Source of the DNA: Anas platyrhynchos
Taxonomy: Eukaryota; Chordata; Aves; Anseriformes; Anatidae
Direction: 5' to 3'
NCBI RefSeq assembly: GCF_047663525.1
Contig: NC_092593.1
Coordinates: 23,152,501 to 23,216,500, forward strand
Length of the DNA stretch: 64,000 nt
Part shown: positions 38,162 through 48,279 of the stretch, piece after piece
How the letters are laid out: the number at the start of each line of letters is the position of its first letter
How positions within the stretch are numbered: the stretch's first letter is position 1
Notes under the pieces: generated by a model
What the model saw: only the letters and a program-made list of their open reading frames with translations
What the model was told of the DNA's origin: nothing
Databases searched by the model: none
Translations under genes and position numbers: made by a program

Positions 38162-40944
38162 CTCTGTAAACTACTGCGGTTCCTTTGGTTTTCTACAAAC
38201 GTTTGAAGTACGGCTGCAGGTTGGTTTCCTGATCTTTCCTTATCAGCAGCTCTTTGGACTGATGTACCTTCTCGCTTTCTTGTCCATTTTCTGGTCTTTG
38301 TGTGTGTCTGCCTGCTTTCCTTTCTTTCTTTTCCCCTTTTTCTTTTTTTTCTTTTATTTTTTTCCCCTTCCCTTCTTTTTAGGGGTGGGGTGGAGTCTGG
38401 GGCGGGAAATGATGTAAAGCTAATTTATTTATAATTGTGTCTGTAAACAAATGATTAATTGATAAAATGTTGTGTGATGTTCGCAGTCTAACAAACTGAA
38501 TGCAAAAAAAAAAAAAAAAAAAAAAAAAAAAGCAGAAAGAAAGAAAAAAAAAAAGTAGTAAAATATTATGACCTAAACTGGACATCCTCATCCAATCAAC
38601 TCATAAATGGTAAGTGATAAAAAATCTTTCTACCACAAGCTGTCAGCAATATGTGTGTCATTTTATTTGACGTTCCTATGTTGATTTAAAAAATAACAGT
38701 CACTGCCTGCTTACAATGTGTAGACTTTGATTTCGTGTCCTTACTTGCTTTAAAAAAACATCATACCAAATGCAAAGCTGGGTATAAATTAATGCGAGGA
38801 GTTTGCTTCTTGGTCAGCTCAAGAGCCTTTAGAAGATGGTGGATGGGGAAATATTCCCTCAAACATCTGGCAAGTTTGGGCTTTTGCGAGCAGGAAAGCT
38901 CCCAGGCGTGCTTACAGAAGTACACCAGCCTCTCCAGCCCCACTTTTGTGCCCCTTCACCATTTTTGTTTGCTCAGAGCTCGTTTTATTTCCCGCAATTC
39001 CATTTTAGTAGCACACGTCCAGATAATGAACTTCACGACTCTTAACCCTTTCGGCGCATAACTGAAAAATATTATTTGCAGGGTCCCTGCCCTGGCAGAG
39101 AAGGAAGAGGGTGCGGGTGAGCGGGTGGGAGCAGAAATTCCGAGCAGAGCTGGCTTGCAAATGAACATGACACCAAACCGAAGTGTGAATACTTGGGCAT
39201 ACTTTCACCTTCAAACACTACTGGAAAAATAGCGTGGCTGCTGGCTGCGCTGGGAAAACAGCTCGCCCACAATCAACGCCCAGTCTTCCCCTAAGCAGTT
39301 GCTAAATCAAGAAATGAAGCGCAAGATAGTGCCAACGTTTTCTGCCTTGGTGACACTGATATTGCTCATGTTGCAGCTGGTGGCGTTGCATTTTGCTCGC
39401 TTGTCGCGGATATTGAATTTCAGCAAATGCTTTCTCATGTTTGCTCGTAGGGCAGAGGAATATTTTCCTCAGCCCAAAGCATCACAATTTTGAAGCTGCG
39501 GGAGCCGCAAGCACATAGGTATGCAGTGCTTGTTCTTGTTTCGAAAACAAACAACAAAGCGGTGCTCAAATCCCACCTCTTTAGATATTGCGCACATTTG
39601 AACCATCTTTATTTTTATTTTTCCTTTAAAGATACTCGCTTCATCACCGAAGAAGTTTCGACAGTGGGGACTAATTAACTGGCTCCATACCAAGTGTTCA
39701 ACTTATATAAAAAAGGAGGTTCACACTAATCTGCCCGCTTTATCATTTTCTATCTGTGTGCAGCGAGGGGCAGTTCCTCGCCATACAACAAGCCCTGCTT
39801 CTAGATAAAATAAAAGGGAAGTCTGAAAATGCAAAGGAAAATGCTAGAGCGAGATGCCCAAAAACTAAACAGAAAAAAAAATAAAAAGGAAAAAAAGGAA
39901 GAAAACAAGCTAAGAGAGTAATAAATCATTAAATAAACAGGAATTTCAGTCCCTTCCTCATACCGGCCCGCGAGTAGGAAGTGTTTTCGCAGTGCTGTTG
40001 TTTGTGTCCTCAGCGGGCTCTGCTGTGGGCTCTCCACTAACTGTGTGCGTTTCCTCCAGATCCCGACACAGCCACCTTCCCTCACTCAGAAGAGCAGAAA
40101 TGTGCGGAAGACCATGGGTAATCTGGTTTTCAATACTAACCGGGCATCTTGTGGCTCGGGGAAGGGGGACCGGCTCGGGGAGGGGAGAGAAGGAAGAGAA
40201 AGCGAGGCGGGCAGAAAGCTCCCGCAGGCATTGAACGTGGCCAGCCGGGGCTGGCCGGCCCCGGTCCCCCTGAACTCGGGCGGAGGAGGCAGTGGGGCCG
40301 GGGCTGCTGCGGGGCCTTCTCGGGGTCCCCCCCGGCCAGGCTGCCCGGGGGCTCCGCGGCCCCAAATTTTCTCGGGTGCAGCAGAGGCGTGCGCCCAGCC
40401 ACGCGTCGGCCGTGCTGGGAGACACAGGCTTCGCTGTTCCCATCCGTCCGTTTTATTAGGGACACATTAATCTATAATCAAATACACCTCATAAAATTTT
40501 TATTGAAAGGCATAAAATCATTACAGAGGTCTTCCACCTGTTTTAAAACAACACAATGGGCATCTCTTTTAAAACGCGGATCCTTCCCATGGAAACTTTC
40601 TGCCGAGGGAGGGGGGCACGGGGACGGATAATACTACCCGCACACGCTCTGAAATATGGAAGTACCGCAATGTGCTTTTACTGTAACATTTTCCTGTTTT
40701 ATGAGAAGTCGTTACAGTCCCAGCTTGCGATGGTTTGTTTTTACAGGCAAGAATCCCCCCTTCCCAGCGGGTTTCCTCAGCAGCTCGGAGTGTGATTAGC
40801 AAGCCAAGGCTGTTGGATTTATTTAAACACCCTGCCTCTCGTTGATTAAGAAATGAATGGCAGAAATCACTCAGACGACGTGAAGAAATAGTCCGCGCCC
40901 GCCGCGGCCGTGGGCTGCCAGCGCGGCCACGCCCGCCGCGCCCC

Positions 40945-41105
40945 GGGCGGGCAGGGCAGGGCGGGCAGCGGGCAGGCAGCGGGCAGGCAGCGGGCAGGCA
41001 GGGCCGGCAGGGCCGGCAGGGAAGGCAGGACAGCGGGCAGGGAGCGGGCAGGGAGCGGGCAAGGAGCGGGCAGGCTGCGGGAGGCAGCGGGGAGCGGGCA
41101 GCGCG
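40945..41105. repeat. GC-rich minisatellite upstream of HOXD9
   Basis: Imperfect tandem units close to GCGGGCAGGCA and GGGCAGGGAGC over about 160 bases. It ends about 260 bases before the HOXD9 start codon. Such guanine-rich arrays can be length-variable. Confidence 0.8.
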
Positions 41106-41242
41106 GGCGGCCCCGGCGCGGTGCGGGCGCGGTGCGGGTGCGCGGCGCGCTGTGCGGTGCTGTTGTTGATGATGATTTTTTTTTTAATCACAGCAGCCCC
41201 AGTTTAGCGGATTGATTTACTCGCAGTATTGGTAAATATGAT

Positions 41243-41265
41243 CACGTGGGCCCCGCGACCAATGG
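41243..41265 (+). promoter_or_regulatory. HOXD9 promoter module (E-box and CCAAT box)
   Basis: CACGTG at 41243-41248 and CCAATGG at 41259-41265 lie 100-125 bases before the HOXD9 start codon. The pair resembles the USF and NF-Y elements known in the HOXB4 promoter. The TATATG string at about 41340 is too close to the ATG to be a TATA box. Confidence 0.45.
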
Positions 41266-41365
41266 TTGAGGCTTGCAGTCTGCAAAATACTACGATTGTT
41301 CTCAGGGAGGGTATCATATACAGTTAACAGTGTAACCTTTTATATGACTAAGAGGGGAGCCTAAA

Positions 41366-42038
41366 ATGTCGTCTAGTGGCACCATAAGTAACTATTATGT
41401 CGATTCTCTCATAGGCCATGAAAGCGAAGAAGTTTACGGGAGTAGATTCGTCCAGGGAGGTCACAGTGCGACCTCCAGGCCATCAGGTGTTGCAGAGAGT
41501 TCAGATTTTTCCTCCTGTAGCTTTGCGCCAAAATCCACCGTGTTCTCCACCTCCTGGTCCACGGTTCACCCTCAGCCGTCTGCGGCAATGACCGGCATCT
41601 ACCACCCCTACATGCACCAGCCCCACTTAGGGGCAGCCGACGCCGGCCGCTACGTGCGCTCCTGGATCGAGCCCTTCCCGGGCTTCCCGGGCGGCGCCGG
41701 CGGCGGCGGCAGCGGCGGCGGCGGCGGCGGCGGCGGCAGCGGCGGCTCCGCGTCCAGCTCCGGCTCCTCCACCGGGCGCCACTACGGGATAAAGCCGGAG
41801 ACGGGAGCAGCCGCCTCCTCGTCTTCCTCCTCCTCCTCCTCCTCCTCCAAAAGGACTGAGTGCTCCTCGTCCCGGGAGTCCCAGGGGATCGGTGTGCCCG
41901 AGTACACGTGCAGCTCCTTCCTCCAGGAGCCCCGGGAGAAGGCGGCTGCCAGCAGCTCCAAGGACCCCGCCGCCTGCAGCCACAACCCCAGCCCGAGCAG
42001 CGATCTGAAGGAGGAGAAACAGCAGCAACTTGACCCAA
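41366..42038 (+). CDS. HOXD9: HOXD9 exon 1
   Basis: Encodes residues 1-224 and one base of codon 225. The donor reads GACCCAA|GTAAGT. Glycine codons at about 41698-41745 and serine codons at about 41815-41850 form trinucleotide runs that are likely to vary in length. Confidence 0.95.
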
Positions 42039-42666
42039 GTAAGTAAAAAAAAGGAGAGAGAGTGAGGGGGAGAGAGGCAAGGAGAGAGGCAGGGAGAGAG
42101 GGAGAGAAAGAAAGAAAGAAAGAAAGAAATTGCCCCTTTGATTTATTGCCGAAACCTGTAAGGCTCGAATGTGCAAAACTGATAGTTTTACTAACCTATA
42201 AAAACGTCTAGACGCCTACCCCAGCGCAAGCAGCAACAAGCACCCATAAAAGACTCCACATAACCACCTACCATCAAGACATCATTTGTACAGTAAACAG
42301 ACTGGGGCATTAAGGCTTTTATGATAATTCCTCCAAAGTTGTGAAAACAGTCCATCCTTCGTTAAATTAATTTAACGACCTTTCTCCCCCCCCCCCCCCC
42401 CCCCATATACCTCCCTTCTTTCAGATAACCCTGCAGCAAACTGGATCCACGCTCGTTCAACGAGGAAAAAGCGTTGTCCCTACACAAAGTATCAAACTCT
42501 GGAACTGGAAAAGGAATTTCTCTTTAACATGTACCTCACCCGAGATCGCCGTTACGAAGTAGCTAGGATTTTAAATCTCACAGAGAGACAGGTCAAAATC
42601 TGGTTTCAGAACAGAAGAATGAAAATGAAAAAGATGAACAAGGAGAAAGGCAATAAAGGAGACTAA
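41366..42666 (+). CDS. HOXD9: HOXD9, Hox transcription factor (two exons)
   Basis: HOXD9 is a nuclear homeodomain factor of paralogue group 9, acting in lumbar, forelimb and mammary patterning and binding DNA with PBX. The exons join as 41366-42038 and 42425-42666, giving 304 residues. The start [19 protein letters not shown] is the conserved group-9 N-terminus. A glycine- and serine-rich segment (about residues 112-175) is low in complexity. The tryptophan motif [13 protein letters not shown] precedes the homeodomain (about 236-295), which has [21 protein letters not shown]. The C-terminus here is KEKGNKGD, shorter than and different from the human KEKTDKEQS. The gene looks intact. Confidence 0.97.
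42039..42424 (+). other. HOXD9 intron with GA tract and C tract
   Basis: A 386-base GT-AG intron. A purine-only GAGA/GAAA tract (about 42050-42127) begins right after the donor. TGATTTAT at 42139-42146 is a perfect PBX-HOX composite site. A 19-base C tract (42386-42404) sits about 20 bases before the acceptor and may serve as the polypyrimidine tract. Confidence 0.8.
42425..42666 (+). CDS. HOXD9: HOXD9 exon 2 (homeobox)
   Basis: The acceptor CTTCTTTCAG is followed by ATAACCCTGC. It encodes [20 protein letters not shown] and the full homeodomain. The stop TAA is at 42664-42666. Confidence 0.97.
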
Positions 42667-43095
42667 CGCTGGGGTAGAAATGCAGCTGGGGAATATTGCT
42701 TTAGTTTTGAGTTTGGGGCTTTGGGAGATTTTTTTTTTTTTTTTTTTAATTTTTAATCTCTGTTTGGTTGGGTTTTATGCTTCCCCTGCCCCCCTCAGCC
42801 CCGCATACGTTTCTCCTCCTCCTCCCGCGGCCCCCCCCCCCCCCCCCCCCCAGGAACTTTAAATCAATCTGGTCTTTTTTAGATAGAAGTGAAACGTGGT
42901 CTATGTCAGGTATTTTGGGAAATTTTGTCTTGCTCGCCAACGTGTTTTGCAGAGTCGCTTCATCCCCCCCTTCTCCTTCCCAGACCGTTTGGTTGATGAT
43001 GTTGTGAGTGCACGTTAGCTTTGGGAACTTTATCTGATGTTAAATGTTTGACATGTTTCTTAAAAGTGATGTAGTCTAGGTAGTTACTTTGCCAA

Positions 43096-43101
43096 AATAA
43101 A
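43096..43101 (+). terminator. candidate HOXD9 poly(A) signal
   Basis: AATAAA 430 bases after the HOXD9 stop codon, in CCAAAATAAAGG. Confidence 0.5.
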
Positions 43102-44065
43102 GGTAAGGAAAATAACTATAATTATGGTAACAAGATATATATTAAATTACAGTCGCTTCAATCAGTGGGGGTGTTGTGTCGTCCACGAGTTATTAAAAGG
43201 AAACCTTACCCCGACCCTCTGCTTTCTAGGTCTGAATTGCGCTCCTTCGCAATAGATGCCACAGAGAGGCCACGAGAGACCCCCCCCCCCCCCCCCCCCT
43301 TTTAGTGCACTGTTAGGAGGTTGTCTCAGACCCGAAGCCGTTCGCAATAGGCCTCACGTTTCTCGGTCCCCCGGCTCGCTGCCGCTCTCGACCCCGGTAA
43401 ATGCTGTACTACCCACCACGTCTCTGCCTCCCGACCTGCTGTAACTGTTGTCCGCTATTACAAAATAAAGGCTGCGAACGAAAAGCGCTGCGCTCGGAGC
43501 AGAAATCTGTGCGTCCCTCGCCCTGCCCTGTCCGCAAAGCCCCGCACAGCCCCGCGCCTCCCTCCCGCCGGCCTCGCCGCTCTTCTCCGCACCGCTCCGC
43601 GCTGCTGCGGGCACGGCGGCCCCGCTGCCAGCCCCGGGCCGGGGGAAAGCTCCCCTGGCTCCAGGGGCTCGGCCGGGTGCGCCCGCCGCTTTGCTGGCTT
43701 TGTGCGCGGCCTTCGGGCTCGCTCGGGGAGCTCTGAGGGTCATTTAGGAAAGATTTCCGCACCGCTCCTCCGAATAAGCCAAACGGCGCTTATTTGCCCA
43801 AACAGTTCTTGTTTTGTTTTCCCTTTTTTTTTTTTTTTTTTTTTTTTGGCCGTTTCTGATCTCCGCGCTCTTTAATCTGGAGGTTGGGAAGCTCTGGAGA
43901 CACCAGGCTACTTCCAAACCTGCAGCGATATTGGCGAAAGATCATTTCGCAGCACGTCTCATGCCTTCAACATTTATAAACACACATGGCTTTATCAAGA
44001 TAATTGAGATGAAGTTCATTGTAAAAAATGCTTTGTTTAAAGAGCAACCATTAAAATGAAGGACC

Positions 44066-44079
44066 CGTAAATATTTACG
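44066..44079. promoter_or_regulatory. 14-base palindrome CGTAAATATTTACG
   Basis: A perfect palindrome. Each half contains GTAAATA, a forkhead core, and the right half continues as TTTACGAG, a HOX13/Abd-B type site. It lies in an AT-rich, repeat-free block between HOXD9 and HOXD8. Function is inference. Confidence 0.4.
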
Positions 44080-45584
44080 AGCAGTTCGGTTAATTCAAGA
44101 TTAAGGGGAGAGCCGAGAGACCTCGCGTTTAATGTTTTCTACCTCTCTCTCTTTCTCTAAAAAAAAAAAAAAAAAAAAAAAAAAGGCAAAAAACATGTAG
44201 TGCCAGGAAAAGGTGTTGCATTGCTTCCCATCTATTGTCGAGAAGATACCTATAATTCTTTTAAAACAGGAAGAACCGTGGTATAATAAAACCATTGAGA
44301 TGGCTAGACGTCTGGACCTAATGAGTTTACGATATGCTATGGCGCTTTTCTTTGAAACCACCTTATTTTGATGTTTGTGTTTGTTAGAGGAAAAAAAAAA
44401 GCCAAAAATGCAGACAAACTAGGTCTTAAAATCTTGGACTATAAATTTCAACACGTCAGCGTTGGGCCAAGGCAACAGTCTCAAAAAAGACACGAAGGTC
44501 ACGAAACAGATTTTACCAAGTCCACTGATTAGTGGAAATGTATTTTGTTGGATATTCTACCGTGCTGAATCCTACCATCTTAGCGTTCATATTTTCGAAA
44601 ATAACCGGTCTATATGTGTGTGATCTACAGATAACAACACGTAAACTATATTCTTGCCACTGAGCACTGTTAGGTTGGTTCTAGCAGAGGCTCTGCTAAG
44701 AAATTGTCACCAAGCCCACATCATTTCCTTTTAATATTTTATCTCAGGCACTATGACGTATTTTTATCTAGTATATTTTCATTTTTTTTCCTTTTCTTTT
44801 TCTTTTACTTGCTTCTGATACTGTGTGTGCTTATTTCAAAATGGCAGAGAGAAAATGAAACGTCTCGAACGTCAACGCGCAGTTCCTCCATGTAAATCGC
44901 TTTTAGTGTCAAACTAAACAATAATTTAATCCCTACCCGTTGGTTGTGTTAATGTATGTTTGTACATATGCACAGTCGCGTGCACACGCACACACATTAT
45001 TCCGAATAATTCACAGGCATGTGTGATGGAGCGGGGGTAAACAAAGATTCATCTTTACTTTCGTTTACATAAATCAATCTTTAGATACATAAACGCACGG
45101 GCAAACAAAATAACATGTTCAAGACAAAAACGGAGAGCTCTGAAACTACCACACATGGAGTATTCGTGGTGTAATATGTGGGGAAACATGATCGAAAACG
45201 CGATAGCAGCGGTCTTCAAAGCTCAGGCGTCTCTGCTGGCTGCCATGTGTAAACGAGGCGCATTCTTTGTATGTAGTTAATTATAGCACTGGCAAAAAAT
45301 TAAAAGAGGGTCACCGAAATGTGCTGAGAAAATGGCACTGGAAACTCCGACAGACACCACAACCACCACCACCCCCTCCCAAAAGGAAAAAAAAAAAAAA
45401 AAAAAAAAAAAGGAATAAAAGCAAAACCAAAAAGGAAAGGAAAGGAAAGGAAAAGCTGCTCGTGACCAAGCTCGTCGAGAGGCGAACATAACACCGCGCC
45501 GATCTCTGGCGGCGGCAGCGGCGCCGTCCTGGTTCTGGCGGACCCCCCTTGGCGGCGGGGCTGAGGCCGCAGTGGGGCTGCCTG

Positions 45585-45683
45585 TCCCCTGTCGCTGCGT
45601 CCCTGTCCCTGTGTCCCTGTGCCCCTGTCCCTTTCCCCTGTCCCTGTCCTTGTCCCTGTCCCCCTGTCCCTGTCCCCTGTGCC
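45585..45683. repeat. CCCTGT hexanucleotide minisatellite
   Basis: About 16 imperfect copies of CCCTGT on the plus strand, ending immediately before the CTCF-like motif at 45693. It is seen directly from the repeated CCCTGTCCCTGT pattern. Confidence 0.85.
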
Positions 45684-45692
45684 TGCCGCCGC

Positions 45693-45711
45693 GCGCCGCC
45701 AGAGGGCGCGC
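45693..45711 (+). promoter_or_regulatory. CTCF-like motif, HOXD9-HOXD8
   Basis: The core CCGCCAGAGGGCGC is a near-perfect CTCF match. It has rightward orientation and lies at the end of a CCCTGT minisatellite inside a CpG-rich block. CTCF sites are known between the central HoxD genes in mouse. Occupancy here is inference. Confidence 0.6.
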
Positions 45712-47723
45712 ACGCTCCACCCTAGGCGCGGTGCCGCGCCCCGCCGCTCCGCACCGCTCCGCGCCCCGCGCAGCGCTGCGCGCCCCCCCCGCCGGGACCC
45801 CGGGGTCCAGAGCCCCGCGGGGACGGTGCCGGGCATCCCGGCAGGTCCCGCACGCGGGGGGCAGCCGCGGAGCCTTGGCCACAGCTCCGCGGGAGGCCGC
45901 GGAAGCAACCGCTGCCCCCCCCTCCCCCCTCCCCGCGCTGCGCAGGGCTCGGGCGGTGCTTTTGTGCCTCCCCCCTGCCCGGCCGCCCCTGCTCCGGCCT
46001 CGGGGGGTAGCGCTGCGCTGCTCTCTCGCTGCTCTTTCCCGCTAGCACCAAAAATCCGTGTGCCCCCCAACACCCGGGGCCTCTCACGTCCCCCCCCAAC
46101 CGGTCTGTGGGGTTAAGGGGGGGTTGTGTCAGCGCAGAGCGGCCTCGGTGGGGAGAGCATTTGGGCACCGCGCCGCTCTGGGCCCCAAAACCTAGGGCAC
46201 GGGGGTTTCTGCGCCTCGGGCCTCGCTGGGCCGGGCGGGGGGCGTCACTGTGCCCTCGCTGGGCCCGGCACAGCCTCACCACGGCCGAGAGGCCTTTACC
46301 GGCCTCCGTAAGTCCCTGCTCATGTGCGGGGACCCAGGCCGGCCGCCGAGACAAAAAGAGCAGCACGACGAGGGCCTCGGACATGGGGTGGGGGTGGGGG
46401 CGGCGGGGTGTGATGGGGAAGGAGCCTGCGATGTCTTTTATGTAACCACAAATATTTTTGTCAATTCACACCAGACGGTCACACGTGGCTCTGGCGGAGC
46501 CCGTATTAGATTTCACCTACATTTTTCGTCTCTGTTCAAAGCAGGGCGGACTCGAGCTCCTGGGGGTGTCTGCCCTTAAAAAAAGCTGGTTCCCGCAGCA
46601 GGAAGAGCGGTCCGCCAGAAGCGTTGTGAAGAGAGGACGGGGAAGACGGTGCTCCTCGGACCGGGGCAGCGGGGCCTGCGCAGCCTCCCGGGCCTCCTTC
46701 CCCGAGCCTCCAGCGCGGCGGAGGCCGAGGGCAGCGCTCAGCGCCCGGCCGTGCTCCCCCCGCGGGGGCCCGCAGCGAGCCCGGTGGGCAGCGCCTTCGC
46801 TCCTTCCTTCCTTCCCTCCTTCCTTCCTTCCTCCGTCCCCGGGAGCCGGGCTCGCCTGTTTCCCTCGGACGGCGTCCCCGAGCGGAGCTGACCGCTCACC
46901 CACACGCCTTTCTTCCTCCCTCTCTCTGCCTCGGTAATGACGTCCTCCAAGGGTGAAATGATGGAAAGTATATTCATAGGCATGATTTCCATTAAGTATC
47001 AATTAACCTGCAGCCTCAGCCATGCGTGCACGGCGTCAAGGGTAAATGTGCATCTCATTTCCCAGCACTCCGCTCGCCTGCGAGGAAATGACCCGGAGGG
47101 CCCCTGCCCCTGCGAGCTGCCGCCCTCCCGCACCGGGACCCCCGGGCCGCCCTCGCAGCCTCCCGGCCTGCTGGCCGCGGCTCCCCCGCCGGCTCGGCCT
47201 CGGCGGGACGGGCGGCGACGCCCCGGGCAGCGCGCCCGCGGTTATCGCGCGGCATCTGCGCGGAGCCTCGCCCCGCGCGGCGGGGGACCGGCGGCTCCTG
47301 GCGAGCGCGCACCGGCGGGGGGAGCGGGGGCGCCGCGGCTGGGGTGGATCCGGGCAGGGCCGGGCCGGGTTTTTTTCTTGCCTGAGGAGCGGCACATGTA
47401 AACTGAAGCCAAAAGTCCCCCCTGAGCTCATGAGCGTGTGCGTGCGTGCGTGTGTGTGTGTGTGTGTGTGTGCGTGCGCGGGCTGCTGTGTGCCTAATAG
47501 GAAATAGTAAAAGCAGTGAGGCAGGTCATTTTGGGAGCGATTATATTCCAGTCCTGGTCACCGCATACACGGAGAGCAGGAGAGGGGAGCGCACGGGCTA
47601 GCGGCGGCGGCGGCACCATGAGCGCGGCGTAGAGGCACCGGCGGCGGCGGCGGCGGCTGCGGCGGGGGGGAGCAGCGCCCCGTGCCCGCGCCCGCGCCCC
47701 CGCCGGCCGCTGCCCCCTCCCCG

Positions 47724-47767
47724 ATGAGCTCCTACTTTGTCAACCCGCTCTACTCCAAGTACAAGGC

Positions 47768-47798
<31 letters not shown>

Positions 47799-48279
47799 GC
47801 GGCGGCGGCGGCGGGGGAGCCGCTCAGCCCCCCGTACTACGACTGCCACTTCTCGCCCGAGGTGAGCGGCCGCCACGCCGCCGCCGCCGCCGCCGCCGCC
47901 CTGCTCTACGGGAACGGCGGGGCCGCCGCCGGCTTCCCGCAGCCCGCGGCCGGCGGGGCGGGGGGCGGCGGCGGAGCGGCCGCGGACTTTTACCAGCCGG
48001 CCGGGGGGAGCCCCACGGCCGCCTACCAGCCGCCTCCTCCTCCCCCTGCCGCGCCTCCGCCTCCTGCCCCCTGCAGCGGGGTTACCTGTCACGGGGAGCC
48101 CGCTAAATTTTACGGATACGATAACTTACAGAGACAGCAGATTTTTACGACACAGCAAGAGGCCGAGCTGGTACAATATCCTGACTGTAAATCGTCCAGT
48201 GCTAATATTGGCGAGGAACCAGACCACTTAAATCAGAGCTCGTCTCCTGCTCAAATGTTTCCCTGGATGAGACCACAAG
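47724..48279 (+). CDS. HOXD8: HOXD8 exon 1
   Basis: Encodes residues 1-185 and one base of codon 186, ending FPWMRPQ. The donor is CCACAAG|GTTGGA, a weak donor (GTTGG rather than GTRAGT) at the conserved position. The long upstream open frame from 47682 is GC-rich leader and not coding. Confidence 0.93.

Larger units (their letters stand above)
37552..41365. other. HOXD10-HOXD9 intergenic interval
   Basis: It holds the HOXD10 3' untranslated region, an A tract (38504-38531), mostly AT-rich unique sequence to 40.1 kb, a CpG block (40.2-40.4 kb) and a GC-rich minisatellite (40.94-41.11 kb) before HOXD9. In the HoxA, B and C clusters the equivalent interval holds a mir-196 gene. No mir-196 hairpin is seen here, as expected for HoxD. 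Confidence 0.75.
42667..47723. other. HOXD9-HOXD8 intergenic interval
   Basis: It holds the HOXD9 3' untranslated region, C tracts at 42831-42851 and 43280-43299, an AT-rich block with a forkhead/HOX-type palindrome (43.95-44.1 kb), A tracts near 44.16 and 45.39 kb, a CCCTGT minisatellite, a CTCF-like site, and CpG-rich blocks at 45.5-46.4 and 46.6-47.4 kb. A GT microsatellite lies at about 47434-47480. No coding exon is seen. Confidence 0.7.

Noticed and set aside
43076-43115. miR-196-like string TAGGTAGTT in the HOXD9 3' untranslated region
   Set aside because: The first nine bases match the miR-196 start, but the rest diverges, the fold is weak and includes the poly(A) signal. HoxD clusters of tetrapods are known to lack mir-196.
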